Notes: generated by a model from the sequence alone, not told the origin. Shown: positions 9,401-16,405, counted from the stretch's first letter. The stretch: DNA of 50,566 nt from RPQJ01 sp035554635 (GCA_035554635.1 DATMIB010000024.1:1-50566); one strand, 5' to 3'. Numbers and translations are program-made.

Positions 9401-9488
9401 CCTGCCGACGCTCGCCGGTCGCGAGCAGGCGCTCGACCTCGTCGTCGTGGAGGCGGTGGACGGGCAGGGTGCCGGCAGGTGCAGCCAA
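6462..9488 (-). CDS. Alpha/beta-hydrolase (lipase-like) fused to a CHAT caspase-like peptidase domain
   Basis: About 1008 residues from a TTG at 9488 preceded by a purine-rich AGGGACGGG; no ATG or GTG precedes the conserved part in frame. Residues ~60-340 form an alpha/beta-hydrolase of the lipase/LCAT kind: oxyanion-type VLPGLMGS (63-70), nucleophile elbow VGHSMGGVVA with Ser167, then QLGAPNHG and a late SPRGDATVPLE region. A central ~400 residues lack a family I recognise. Residues ~760-1008 are a CHAT domain with both catalytic residues: HFAGHAFFDP (His859) and FCNACES (Cys900), then VASFLGTHWPVGDEAA. CHAT domains are clan CD proteases often found in regulated or suicidal effectors. It follows the copper-chaperone gene by 23 bp, in one unit with oxyR. 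Both active sites look intact; substrates are unknown. Confidence 0.85.
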   Translation of the reverse strand: MAAPAGTLPVHRLHDDEVERLLATGERRQELVALFGEQGYRELSALARRAAARRAPRGPRVYVLPGLMGSRLGARGVLLDDVLWVDLVEIAAGHLTRLALPAGARLVALGALLLNCLKLKLSLRIAGFDTHLHPYDWRRSIGDLADELNARIAADAPADEVLVVGHSMGGVVARVALARQRAERIRRVVQLGAPNHGAFASVLALRGVYPTVRKLAALDRRHSAEDLARIVFRTLPSLHELLPDPRLAGGPNLFDADQWPADTLRPDPAMLAQAAAQQAAWPEPDERCLHIAGVRQDTVTGVTLDGSAFSFAVSPRGDATVPLELAVRPGDQAWYVGEKHGGLPNNGRVIAAAVDLLRTGTTERLSQTASRARTVAARPLSEAALRRVAPHKVRWQHLSADARRRLLEPVVSPEFHGAVAPAALERAFEAVRPAATAVATARRVLELRLAHGSIVDANARAIVLGVFRNVDPAGPAAAVDAALGGAIREFTLRRMFGGQPGQVFVLPATRSALLAELVLFAGLGDFDDFGAEPAAFVAENIVRTFARTHVEDFATVLFGAGSGTPVAMAAENQLRGFLEGLRHADPDRVLRRITLCEIDRRKYQSLVRAVRRLATELSGPDLEIVVDEAAPADEAQGRKGRPGRGVAATSSRAREPAYLLVGMEARGRDDFVCRSSLLTAGAKAGVLSGSATFERSELQRRLAPLEDGTATSRDVTRIGTALGRLLLAASVREGLQTMLGRPLVVVHDRETSRVPWEVLRLGDTHPALGAGMSRRYQSEALTVARWRDDGATGGPLRLLLVVDPTRDLPGAAAEGSVLQGLLRERGVALDVLQGKAATRAHVLAALASGHFDVLHFAGHAFFDPKNPGTGGLVCADKQVLHSADLEALTSLPALVFCNACESARVRRRSPVATQVGTRSTRARQQRSMTGVAEGFLSGGVASFLGTHWPVGDEAALAFSRTLYEALLQGDALGDAVLAARRRVAALPSLDWADYVHYGSPEFRLAAKA

Positions 9489-9511
9489 GGTCCCGTCCCT
9501 GGGTGTGACAG

Positions 9512-9985
9512 TCAGTGCGCCGGCGGCGGCGAGCCGTCGGCGGCGACGACGGCCACGCGAACGACGCGCGGCCCGGACTCGGCGAACTGCAGCGTGACCT
9601 CGAACGTGTCGCCGGCGACCAGCGGTCGTGCGAGGTTCATCAGCATCAGGTGCAGCCCGTGCGGCGCGAAGACGACCTTGCCTCCGGCCGGCACGGGTAC
9701 GCCGTCGGTTTCGCGCATGCGCGAGACGCCCTGCACCTCGGTGACCGCGTGGACCTGCGTCATGGCCGCGGCGGAGGTGGTCGCGCCGAGGAGCCGGTCG
9801 GGTTTCGCACCGCCGGCGATGGTCAGGTAGACGGCCGCCACGGCGACGCCCGGGGGCGTCGCGCGCGCCCAGGCGTCGCGCACCAGCGGTCCAGCGGTCG
9901 CTGCGGGCTCGCCGGCGACGGCCGCCACGAGTGTGCACGAGAGCACGGCGGCGAGCGCGGTTGCCAGCAGCCGGCGGCGCTTCAC
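9512..9985 (-). CDS. Periplasmic copper chaperone, PCu(A)C family
   Basis: 157 residues, GTG start at 9985 overlapping the oxyR stop (GTGA). Signal peptide KRRRLLATALAAVLSCTLVA. The copper-binding pattern of the family is complete: MTQVHAV, then SRMRE, then PHGLHLMLM, giving the Met/His set H(M)x10Mx21HxM. These proteins carry Cu(I) in the periplasm and can supply the CuA centre of cytochrome oxidase. Translational coupling to oxyR suggests copper and peroxide stress are handled together here, which is inference. A signal-peptide cysteine (LSCTL) could suggest lipidation, but there is no proper lipobox. Confidence 0.93.
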   Translation of the reverse strand: MKRRRLLATALAAVLSCTLVAAVAGEPAATAGPLVRDAWARATPPGVAVAAVYLTIAGGAKPDRLLGATTSAAAMTQVHAVTEVQGVSRMRETDGVPVPAGGKVVFAPHGLHLMLMNLARPLVAGDTFEVTLQFAESGPRVVRVAVVAADGSPPPAH

Positions 9986-10884
9986 TTCTTCGCCTCGTGG
10001 CGCATCGCCGCGGCGATCGTCGCGACGATGGCTTCGATCGCCGGGGTGCGGGTGGTCGACCGGCGCCACACGGCACCGATCGTGCGCGCCGGTGTCGGTC
10101 GCGCAAACGGCTTCACGCGCAGGCCGCGAGCCGCGCCGACCGGGGTCTCCGCGGCGAGTTCGGGCAGCAACGTGATGCCGTGGCCCGCGGCGACCATCTG
10201 GCGCAGCGTCTCCAGGCTCGTCGCGCGATAGTCCTGTGCCTCGTTCACGCGCACGCGGCTGCAGACCTCGAGCGCCTGGTCGCGCAGGCAATGGCCGTCC
10301 TCGAGCAGCAGCAGCGTCTCGCCGCGCAGGTCCTCGACCTTGACGCGCTCCTGGTCGGCGAGCGGGTGCGCTGCGGGCACGGCAAGCGTGAACGGCTCGT
10401 CGTAAAGCTCCGCCGACTCGAGGCCGTCGAGGTCCACGGGCAACGCGAGGATGCCCATGTCGATGTCGCCGCCGCGCAGCTTCTCGAGCAGCTGCTCGGT
10501 CTGGTACTCGTACAGCATCAGCTTGAGCCGCGGCAGGTCCTTGCGCAGCCGACTCGCCACGTGTGGCAGCAGGTACGGCCCGACCGTCGGGATCAACGCG
10601 AGCTTGAGCGGACCGGCGAGCGGATCGCGGTCGGTCTTCGCGAGCTCGACGATCGCGTCGGCTTCCTGCAGCAGCAGCCGGGCACGATGCACGATCTTCT
10701 CGCCGGTCGGCGTCAGGGCGACGCGCTTGGGCTGGCGCTCGACCAGCGGGACGCCGAGGTACTCCTCGAGCTTGCGCACCTGTGCCGACAGCGTCGGCTG
10801 GCTGACGAAGCAGCGCTCGGCCGCCTTGCCGAAATGGCGTTCGTCGGCCAGGGCGACGAGGTAGCGCAGGTCGCGGAGGTTCAT
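9982..10884 (-). CDS. oxyR: Hydrogen-peroxide-sensing LysR-type regulator OxyR
   Basis: 300 residues. An N-terminal winged helix-turn-helix (HFGKAAERCFVSQPTLSAQVRKLEE) is followed by a LysR effector domain. The two redox cysteines fall exactly at Cys199 (EDGHCLRDQ) and Cys208 (ALEVC), as in E. coli OxyR, and are followed by the family stretch YRATSLETLRQMVAAGHGIT. It should form a 199-208 disulfide on peroxide exposure and activate antioxidant genes. An ATAG-N7-CTAT site lies in its own upstream region, consistent with autoregulation. It is the promoter-proximal gene of a unit with the copper chaperone and the CHAT fusion. Confidence 0.96.
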   Translation of the reverse strand: MNLRDLRYLVALADERHFGKAAERCFVSQPTLSAQVRKLEEYLGVPLVERQPKRVALTPTGEKIVHRARLLLQEADAIVELAKTDRDPLAGPLKLALIPTVGPYLLPHVASRLRKDLPRLKLMLYEYQTEQLLEKLRGGDIDMGILALPVDLDGLESAELYDEPFTLAVPAAHPLADQERVKVEDLRGETLLLLEDGHCLRDQALEVCSRVRVNEAQDYRATSLETLRQMVAAGHGITLLPELAAETPVGAARGLRVKPFARPTPARTIGAVWRRSTTRTPAIEAIVATIAAAMRHEAKK

Positions 10885-10894
10885 GCGGCCGATA

Positions 10895-10909
10895 ATAGCC
10901 TTCGCCTAT
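10895..10909. promoter_or_regulatory. Candidate OxyR binding half-operator
   Basis: ATAGCCTTCGCCTAT matches the ATAG-N7-CTAT dimer element of OxyR operators. It sits 10 bp upstream of the oxyR start and between oxyR and the divergent NUDIX gene. A second element at the usual 7-bp spacing is not recognisable, so this is one half of the full tetramer site. Confidence 0.55.
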
Positions 10910-10947
10910 CGGCAGGCGCAAAGTCATGCAGTCAATGAATCGTTGGC

Positions 10948-10953
10948 TATACT
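10948..10953 (+). promoter_or_regulatory. Candidate -10 box for the NUDIX gene
   Basis: TATACT, five of six matches to TATAAT, ends six bases before the ATG at 10960. Transcription would begin at or near the A of the start codon, implying a leaderless mRNA. There is no clear -35 hexamer and no room for a ribosome site after this box. Confidence 0.4.
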
Positions 10954-10959
10954 GCCGTC

Positions 10960-11382
10960 ATGACCTCCCGTCCCACGCGATTGTCCGCCGGCGTCGTGGT
11001 CGTCCGCCGCGAGGACGGCGCGTGGCGTTACCTGTTGCTGCGGGCCTTCAATCACTGGGACTTCCCCAAGGGCATGGTCGAGGACGGCGAAGAGCCGCTC
11101 GCGGCTGCCGTGCGCGAGGTCCAGGAAGAGTCGCTGATCGACGACCTCGTCTTCGCCTGGGGCGAGAGCTCGACCCAGACCGGGCCCTACAGCGGCGGCA
11201 AGGTGGCGCGTTACTACGTCGCGGAAACGCGCCGGCGCGAGGTGACGCTGCCGTTCAATCCGCTGATCGGGCGTCCCGAACACAGCGAGTACCGCTGGGT
11301 CGGTTACGACGAGGCGATGCAACTCGTCTCGCCCCGCGTGCGGCCCGTCGTGCGCTGGGCCGCGGACATGATCGGCGGGTAG
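10960..11382 (+). CDS. NUDIX hydrolase, Ap4A-hydrolase-like
   Basis: 140 residues with a complete Nudix box: G-x5-E-x7-REVQEES, read from GMVEDGEEPLAAAVREVQEE. The preceding RAFNHWDFPKG resembles bis(5'-nucleosyl)-tetraphosphate hydrolases, which use Mg2+ bound by the REUxEE glutamates to cleave nucleoside-diphosphate-linked compounds. The late SEYRWVGYDEA is also family-like. It is divergent from oxyR and monocistronic, ending in a repeat-rich convergent intergenic region. Substrate preference cannot be set from sequence alone. Confidence 0.88.
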   Translation: MTSRPTRLSAGVVVVRREDGAWRYLLLRAFNHWDFPKGMVEDGEEPLAAAVREVQEESLIDDLVFAWGESSTQTGPYSGGKVARYYVAETRRREVTLPFNPLIGRPEHSEYRWVGYDEAMQLVSPRVRPVVRWAADMIGG

Positions 11383-11384
11383 GA

Positions 11385-11510
11385 AGAGTTCAGAGTCTAG
11401 TCGGAGGCGCGTTGCGCCGGGCCGCCGCGGCGGCCGTCGGCTTGGACGCGCGACAACGCGTTCCGCTTCCGACTGAACTCTGGACTCTGGACTCTAGACT
11501 CTAGACTCTA
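11385..11510. repeat. Inverted heptamer-repeat structure between convergent genes
   Basis: The right part (11475-11510) is a tandem array of about five units of GACTCTR: one 8-base variant, one GACTCTG and three GACTCTA. The left part (11385-11405) reads AGAGTTCAGAGTCTAGTCGG, which is close to the reverse complement of the right array plus its inner flank (CCGACTGAAC). The two could fold as a long imperfect hairpin with a GC-rich loop. A T-run (11515-11519) follows on plus, so it may end NUDIX transcription. Confidence 0.7.
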
Positions 11511-11518
11511 GCTCTTTT

Positions 11519-12517
11519 TCACACGACCCGCCCCCTGCGACCTCCTCGCAGATGGTCCTCGACGTGCAATGCCATTTCGTCGAGACAGCGCTGGCGTGCG
11601 TCGCGCGCGGCCCAGGCAATGTGCGGCGTGACGATCAGGTTCGGGATGTCCGGCGCGAGCAGCGGATTGCCGTCGACCGGCGGCTCCTGTGGCAGCACGT
11701 CGATCGCTGCGCCGCCGAGACGCCCTTCACGCAGCGCATCGGCCAGCGCCGCCGAATCGATCAATGCCCCACGGGCGGTGTTGATCAGCAACGCGTCGGG
11801 CTTCATGCGGGCGAGACGTCGCGCGTCGAGCAGCCCCTCTGTCTGTGGCGTCAACGGGCAGTGCAGGCTCAGCACGTCCACCTGCGGCAGCAGGTCGTCG
11901 AGCTCGACGCGGCCGGGCGTCGGCTCGCCGCCGGGCCGCTGCGCGACCAGCACCTCCATGCCGAGCGCCAGCTGTGCGGCGCGGGCCACGGCACGACCGA
12001 GCACGCCGTGACCCACGATGCCGAGCTTGCGCCCGGCAAGTTCGCGGATCGGGTGATCGAGCAGGCAGAAATGCTCGCCGCGTTGCCAGGCACCGTCGCG
12101 GACCAGCCGGTCGTACTCGCGCAGTCGGTGCGTCAACAGCAGCACGACGCCGAGCACATGCTGCGTGACCGAAGCAGTGCAGTAGTCGCGCAGGTTGCAC
12201 ACGCCGACGCCGTGTTCGCGGGCCGCGGCGAGGTCGACATTGTTCGTGCCCGTGGCCGACAGCAGGATCAGCCGAAGCCCGGGCGCGCCGGCGATCGTCG
12301 CGCGCGTGATGCGCAGCTTGTTGAGCAGCACGATCGAGGCGTCGGCGACCACCGCGTCGACTTCATGCTGCGCCGTGTTGTGCCGCAACTCGAGCCCGGG
12401 CATCACGCGCAGCAGCGGAGTCGGGTCGAGGTCGCCCTGGCTGCTCACGGTGCCGTAGTCGAGGAACACCGCGTTGCCCGTCGTCACTGCCGTCGTCGTG
12501 TCGTCGCTCGTGGCCAT
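11519..12517 (-). CDS. D-isomer-specific 2-hydroxyacid dehydrogenase (glycerate dehydrogenase/hydroxypyruvate reductase-like)
   Basis: 332 residues, the normal family length. The NAD-binding domain has GIVGHGVLGRAVA (GxGxxG at 169-174). The catalytic Arg-Glu-His set is complete: NTARG (Arg249), DVLPQEPP (Glu278), TPHIAWA (His299). LSATGTNNVD and the AxxE-like DYCTASVTQHVLG segment resemble glycerate dehydrogenases (HprA-type), which reduce hydroxypyruvate to D-glycerate. The first ~12 residues (Asp/Thr-rich) are unconserved in character, so a slightly later start is possible. Transcribed away from the GIY-YIG-like gene with only 40 bp between the starts. Confidence 0.88.
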   Translation of the reverse strand: MATSDDTTTAVTTGNAVFLDYGTVSSQGDLDPTPLLRVMPGLELRHNTAQHEVDAVVADASIVLLNKLRITRATIAGAPGLRLILLSATGTNNVDLAAAREHGVGVCNLRDYCTASVTQHVLGVVLLLTHRLREYDRLVRDGAWQRGEHFCLLDHPIRELAGRKLGIVGHGVLGRAVARAAQLALGMEVLVAQRPGGEPTPGRVELDDLLPQVDVLSLHCPLTPQTEGLLDARRLARMKPDALLINTARGALIDSAALADALREGRLGGAAIDVLPQEPPVDGNPLLAPDIPNLIVTPHIAWAARDARQRCLDEMALHVEDHLRGGRRGRVV

Positions 12518-12557
12518 CGAGCCCTCGCGGGTCGTCGTTTCGCGTTAGGTTACTAGG

Positions 12558-13130
12558 ATGCCCGTCCCGCGTCGCATCAAGCCCGCCGAGCGCCCGCTGC
12601 GGCGCCTGCCGCACGCCGAGCTGCAGCAGCATTTCGAGGCTGCACTCGCCCGTCGCGACGGCGTCGCGGGTGCGCACTGCGTGCACGAGCTCTGGATGCG
12701 CGGCGAGATCGGCCTCAACGTCGAAGCCATGCTGTCGCGGCTGTGGCTGCACGCCGCGCCATCGATCCCGGACTGGCTGCCGATGCGCTACGTCGAGTGG
12801 CTGCCGCTCGTGTACGACGTCGCCGCGCGCTTCACGCGCGCCAGGCGCGGCAGGCACAACATCTACCTCGTGCTGCTCGACTATGCCGACAGCCGGCCCG
12901 ACCCCTTCGGCTTGTACGTCGGCATGACGCACTACGCGCCATCCCAGCGCTTCGACCAGCACAAGGCCGGCATCCGTGCGGCGGGCAGCGTGCTGCGACG
13001 CGGGCTCGAACTGCTGGCGGGCCCGACACTGCACCTGCAACGCGTCGCACGCACCGAATCGGAGCAGATCGAGGCGCAGCTCGCCGAGGCGCTGCGCGCG
13101 GCGGGGCTCTTCGTACAGGGAGGCCACTGA
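12558..13130 (+). CDS. Protein with a GIY-YIG-like nuclease segment
   Basis: 190 residues. The C-terminal half reads NIYLVLLDYADSRPDPFGLY, then VGMTHYAPSQRFDQHKAG, which follows the GIY-YIG pattern (a NIYLV strand, a GLYVGMT strand, then RFxQHKAG). The first strand has NIY rather than GIY. The N-terminal ~90 residues are basic and helical and unfamiliar. No signal peptide. It could be a DNA- or RNA-processing protein, or a catalytically weakened relative. It lies 121 bp before hoxF on the same strand, with no obvious link to hydrogenase. Confidence 0.6.
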   Translation: MPVPRRIKPAERPLRRLPHAELQQHFEAALARRDGVAGAHCVHELWMRGEIGLNVEAMLSRLWLHAAPSIPDWLPMRYVEWLPLVYDVAARFTRARRGRHNIYLVLLDYADSRPDPFGLYVGMTHYAPSQRFDQHKAGIRAAGSVLRRGLELLAGPTLHLQRVARTESEQIEAQLAEALRAAGLFVQGGH

Positions 13131-13251
13131 CGCCTCGCGATTTTCGACGAGTGCAGTCAGGCATTTCCGCGATTGTGCCGTCCGCGTCGCGATCGCAGCC
13201 TTGCGGCGCGAGTACCCCAGCACGGATTTGATTCCCGTGACCGAGTTGCCG

Positions 13252-15066
13252 ATGGACCTGTCCGGCGTCGCCGACTGCGTCGACGCAGCGGTGGCGTATT
13301 GGGGAAGCGATTCGACCCGGCTGCTGCAGGTCCTGCGCGAAGTGCAGGAGCGCTACAACCACGTGCCGCCCGCCGCGCTCGAGCACGCCGCCCGCCGTCT
13401 GCAGTTGCCGATCTCGCGCGTCCGCGGCGTCGCCGCGTTCTACGATTTCCTCTCGACCGAGCCGCTGGGCCGATACCACGTCCTGTTCTCGGACGACGTC
13501 GTCGACCGCATGCACGGCTCGGCCGCGCTGCTCGAACGCATGTGTCACCGGCTCTGGGTCGAGCCCGGCAAGCCGTCGGAAGACGGTCTCGTCTGCGTCG
13601 AGCGCGCCTCGTTCCTCGGTTTCTGCGACCAGCCGCCGTCGCTGCTGGTGAACCAGCGACCAATCACGCGGCTCGACGAGGCGCGGATCGACCTGATCTG
13701 CGAATGCATTCTCGCGCGCAGACCGCTGGCCGAGTGGCCGGCGGAACTGTTCGTCGTCGAGGAGACCGTGTGCCGGGCCGGGCCGCTGCTTTCCGAAATG
13801 CTCGTGCCAGGGGCTGCGATCCGTGCCGCGCTCGAGCGCAGTCCCGACCCGTCGGCCGCGACACAGGTCGTGCTCGAGGAGATCAAGCGCGCCAACCTGC
13901 TCGGGCGCGGTGGCGCCGGCTACACGACCGGGCTCAAATGGGAGAGCTGTCGTCGACAGTCCGTCACCCCGCGCGTCGTCGTCTGCAATGCGGATGAAGG
14001 CGAGCCCGGCACATTCAAGGACCGCCTGCTGCTGACGCGTCACGCCGACCTCGTCTTCGAGGGCATGACGGTCGCGGCACTGGGCATCGAGGCGAAGCTC
14101 GGTTTCCTGTACCTGCGTGGCGAGTACCGCTATCTGCTCGAGGGCCTCCGCGAGGTGCTCGACCGGCGGCGCGCGTGCGGGCTGCTCGGCCAGTCGATCT
14201 GCGGCCGCGATGGCTTCGACTTCGACATCGAGATCCACGTCGGCGCCGGGTCGTACGTGTGTGGCGAGGCGTCGGCGCTGGTCGAGTCGCTCGAGGGCAA
14301 TCGCGGCATTCCGCGCAACCGCCCGCCGCGACTCGCCGAAAAGGGTTACCTCGGCCTGCCGACGATCGTGAACAACGTCGAGACCTACTGCGCCGCCGCG
14401 CAGATCCTCGAGCACGGCGCTGACCGGTTCCGCGCGCTCGGCACGGCGAAGTCCTCGGGCACCAAGCTGCTGTCGGTGTCGGGCGACTGTGCGCGACCGG
14501 GCGTCTACGAATACCCCTTCGGCGTGACGATCCGCGAGGTGCTGGCCGATTGCGGTGCCGGGCGCACGATCGCCGTGCAGTGCGGCGGACCCTCGGGGCG
14601 CTGTCTCGACCAGGACGAATTCGATCGCCGCGTCGCGTTCGAGGACATCGAGACCGGCGGCGCGTTGATCGTGTTCGACGACGGCCGCGACATGTTCGAG
14701 GTCGCGCGCCACTTCTCCCACTTCTTCGCCGACGAGAGCTGCGGCTTCTGCACGCCGTGCCGGGTCGGCACCTCGTTGCTGGCCCGGCTCATGGACAAGA
14801 TCAGCGACGGCCGGGGCTCGGAACACGACCTGCAGACGATCGAGCAGCTCGCGCGGCTGCTGCACGGCGCCAGTCACTGCGGCCTCGGCGAATCCGCCGG
14901 CAAGCCGTTGGCCGACACGCTGCAGCGTTTCCGCCCGACCTACGTGCGAAGGCTGGTTGCGCACGGCGTCGAGCCCGCGTTCGACCTGGACGGCGCGCTC
15001 GCCCGCGCACGACGCGTCACCGGCCGTGACGATCCCGGTGCGCACCTGCTCGGGGAGTCCGCATGA
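13252..15066 (+). CDS. hoxF: NAD-reducing hydrogenase diaphorase subunit HoxF
   Basis: 604 residues. Residues ~1-150 are NuoE-like, and the rest NuoF-like: NADH/FMN motifs RGGAGYTTGLKWESC and CNADEGEPGTFKDRLLL, then the 4Fe-4S ligands ESCGFCTPCR with the fourth cysteine in SHCGLG. The order and length match HoxF of Cupriavidus-type soluble hydrogenases, and the wording of many stretches is close (for example GFDFDIEIHVGAGSYVCG). The NuoE part lacks a full set of 2Fe-2S cysteines, as known for HoxF. ATG at 13252 chosen because MDLSGVADC aligns with the usual HoxF N-terminus; a GTG at 13237 is possible. The stop overlaps hoxU (ATGA). It transfers electrons from the hydrogenase module to NAD+. 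Confidence 0.94.
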   Translation: MDLSGVADCVDAAVAYWGSDSTRLLQVLREVQERYNHVPPAALEHAARRLQLPISRVRGVAAFYDFLSTEPLGRYHVLFSDDVVDRMHGSAALLERMCHRLWVEPGKPSEDGLVCVERASFLGFCDQPPSLLVNQRPITRLDEARIDLICECILARRPLAEWPAELFVVEETVCRAGPLLSEMLVPGAAIRAALERSPDPSAATQVVLEEIKRANLLGRGGAGYTTGLKWESCRRQSVTPRVVVCNADEGEPGTFKDRLLLTRHADLVFEGMTVAALGIEAKLGFLYLRGEYRYLLEGLREVLDRRRACGLLGQSICGRDGFDFDIEIHVGAGSYVCGEASALVESLEGNRGIPRNRPPRLAEKGYLGLPTIVNNVETYCAAAQILEHGADRFRALGTAKSSGTKLLSVSGDCARPGVYEYPFGVTIREVLADCGAGRTIAVQCGGPSGRCLDQDEFDRRVAFEDIETGGALIVFDDGRDMFEVARHFSHFFADESCGFCTPCRVGTSLLARLMDKISDGRGSEHDLQTIEQLARLLHGASHCGLGESAGKPLADTLQRFRPTYVRRLVAHGVEPAFDLDGALARARRVTGRDDPGAHLLGESA

Positions 15067-15857
15067 GCGCGTCGCCCTCATCAGGCCTGGCGGGCGGCCC
15101 CTCTCGCGGTTGCGGGCGGGGAGAAGACCCCGCGCCCGAGGCCTTCGAGCTCGACGGCGAGGCCGTGCCGTTCGAACCCGGGCAGACGATCCTGCAGGCG
15201 GCGCTCGCGGCGGGTCGTCACATCCCGCACCTGTGCTATCACCCCGAGTTCCGGCCGCACGGCAGCTGCAAGCTCTGCACGGTCAAGGTCAACGGCTGGC
15301 ACGCGACGTCGTGCACGACGCCCGCGCGCGCGGGGCTCAAGGTGGAAAGCGAGACGCGCGAACTCAACGACGAGCGTCGCATGCTCGTGCAGCTGCTGTT
15401 CGTCGAGGGCAATCATTTCTGCCCGTCGTGCGAGAAGAGCGGCGACTGCAAGCTGCAGGCCGTCGCGTACGACTTGCGGATGACCTCGCCGCGGTTCGAC
15501 CACTTCTTCCCGGACCGCCCGGTCGACGCGTCGCACCCCGACATTCTGCTCGACTTCAATCGTTGCATCCTGTGCGAGCTGTGCGTGCGCGCTTCGGCGG
15601 AAGTCGACGGCAAGAGCGTGCTCGCCCTCGGCGGTCGCGGGCTCGGCAAGCACCTCGAGGTCAACTCGCCGACCGGCCTGCTGCGCGACAGTACGGCGAC
15701 CGTGAATGACAAGGCGATGGCGGTCTGTCCCGTGGGTGCGATCCTGCCCAAGCGCAGGGGATTCGCTGTGCCGATCGGCCAGCGTCGCTACGACCTCAAG
15801 CCGTTGCACCAGCAGGCACAGGAGAACGCGCCTCGCGCGCCGGAGCCGACGACGTGA
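15063..15857 (+). CDS. hoxU: NAD-reducing hydrogenase Fe-S subunit HoxU
   Basis: 264 residues. A 2Fe-2S ferredoxin domain (LCYHPEFRPHGSCKLCTVKV, then TSCTT), a His-Cys3 4Fe-4S site (EGNHFCPSCEKSGDCKLQ) and a further cluster (NRCILCELCVRAS with AVCPVGAIL) appear in the order of HoxU and the NuoG N-terminus. It relays electrons between HoxY/HoxH and HoxF. The first ~28 residues (Ser/Gly/Pro/Glu-rich) are an unusual extension ahead of the ferredoxin fold; HoxU proteins usually begin directly with it. ATGA overlap with hoxF and GTGA overlap with hoxY indicate translational coupling. Confidence 0.94.
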   Translation: MSASPSSGLAGGPSRGCGRGEDPAPEAFELDGEAVPFEPGQTILQAALAAGRHIPHLCYHPEFRPHGSCKLCTVKVNGWHATSCTTPARAGLKVESETRELNDERRMLVQLLFVEGNHFCPSCEKSGDCKLQAVAYDLRMTSPRFDHFFPDRPVDASHPDILLDFNRCILCELCVRASAEVDGKSVLALGGRGLGKHLEVNSPTGLLRDSTATVNDKAMAVCPVGAILPKRRGFAVPIGQRRYDLKPLHQQAQENAPRAPEPTT

Positions 15858-16405
15858 GCAGCGTGACGCGACGCAAGCTGCGCGTGGCGACGACCTCGCT
15901 CGCCGGGTGCTTCGGCTGCCACATGTCGTTGCTCGACATCGACGAGCGGCTGTTCGCGTTGCTCGACCGGATCGAGTTCGACCGTTCGCCGCTGACCGAC
16001 ATCAAGCGCTGTGGCGCGTGCGACATCGGCATCGTCGAAGGCGGCCTCTGCAACGCCGAGAACGTGCACGTGCTGCGCGAGTTCCGCGCCAACTGCAAGA
16101 TCCTCATCGCGGTCGGCGCCTGTGCCGTCAACGGCGGCCTGCCGGCGCAGCGCAACCACCTCGACCTCGGCCAATGCCTGCAGGAGGTCTACCTCACCGA
16201 TCCGGGCGTCGCGCGCGGCGTGATCCCGAACGATCCGGAGCTGCCACTGCCGCTCGACAAGGTGCATCCGCTGCACGAAGTCGTGAAGGTCGACTACTTC
16301 CTGCCCGGCTGCCCGCCGTCGGGCGACGCGATCTGGAAATTCCTGACCGACCTGATCGACGGCCGTACGCCGAGGGTCGGCGCGAACCTGCTCCGGTACG
16401 ACTGA
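15854..16405 (+). CDS. hoxY: NAD-reducing [NiFe]-hydrogenase small subunit HoxY
   Basis: 183 residues, GTG start overlapping the hoxU stop. The proximal 4Fe-4S cluster ligands are CFGCHMSLLD, GACAVNGG and LPGCPPSGD. The short length, with no twin-arginine leader, matches the cytoplasmic HoxY type (group 3d), not membrane uptake enzymes. It pairs with HoxH as the hydrogen-activating module. The gene is followed by hoxH after one base. Confidence 0.95.
   Translation: MSSVTRRKLRVATTSLAGCFGCHMSLLDIDERLFALLDRIEFDRSPLTDIKRCGACDIGIVEGGLCNAENVHVLREFRANCKILIAVGACAVNGGLPAQRNHLDLGQCLQEVYLTDPGVARGVIPNDPELPLPLDKVHPLHEVVKVDYFLPGCPPSGDAIWKFLTDLIDGRTPRVGANLLRYD

Noticed and set aside
7581..9830. 749-codon plus-strand open frame opposite the CHAT fusion
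   Set aside because: Shadow of the minus-strand gene, whose Ser, His and Cys motifs are clear.
9489..10106. Possible longer N-terminus for the CHAT fusion, in frame up to 10106
   Set aside because: That stretch overlaps the copper-chaperone gene and the end of oxyR and translates to low-complexity Arg/Ala sequence. TTG 9488 has a ribosome-like site.
12832..15081. 749-codon minus-strand open frame across hoxF
   Set aside because: hoxF on plus has complete FMN, NADH and Fe-S motifs; the minus frame has none.
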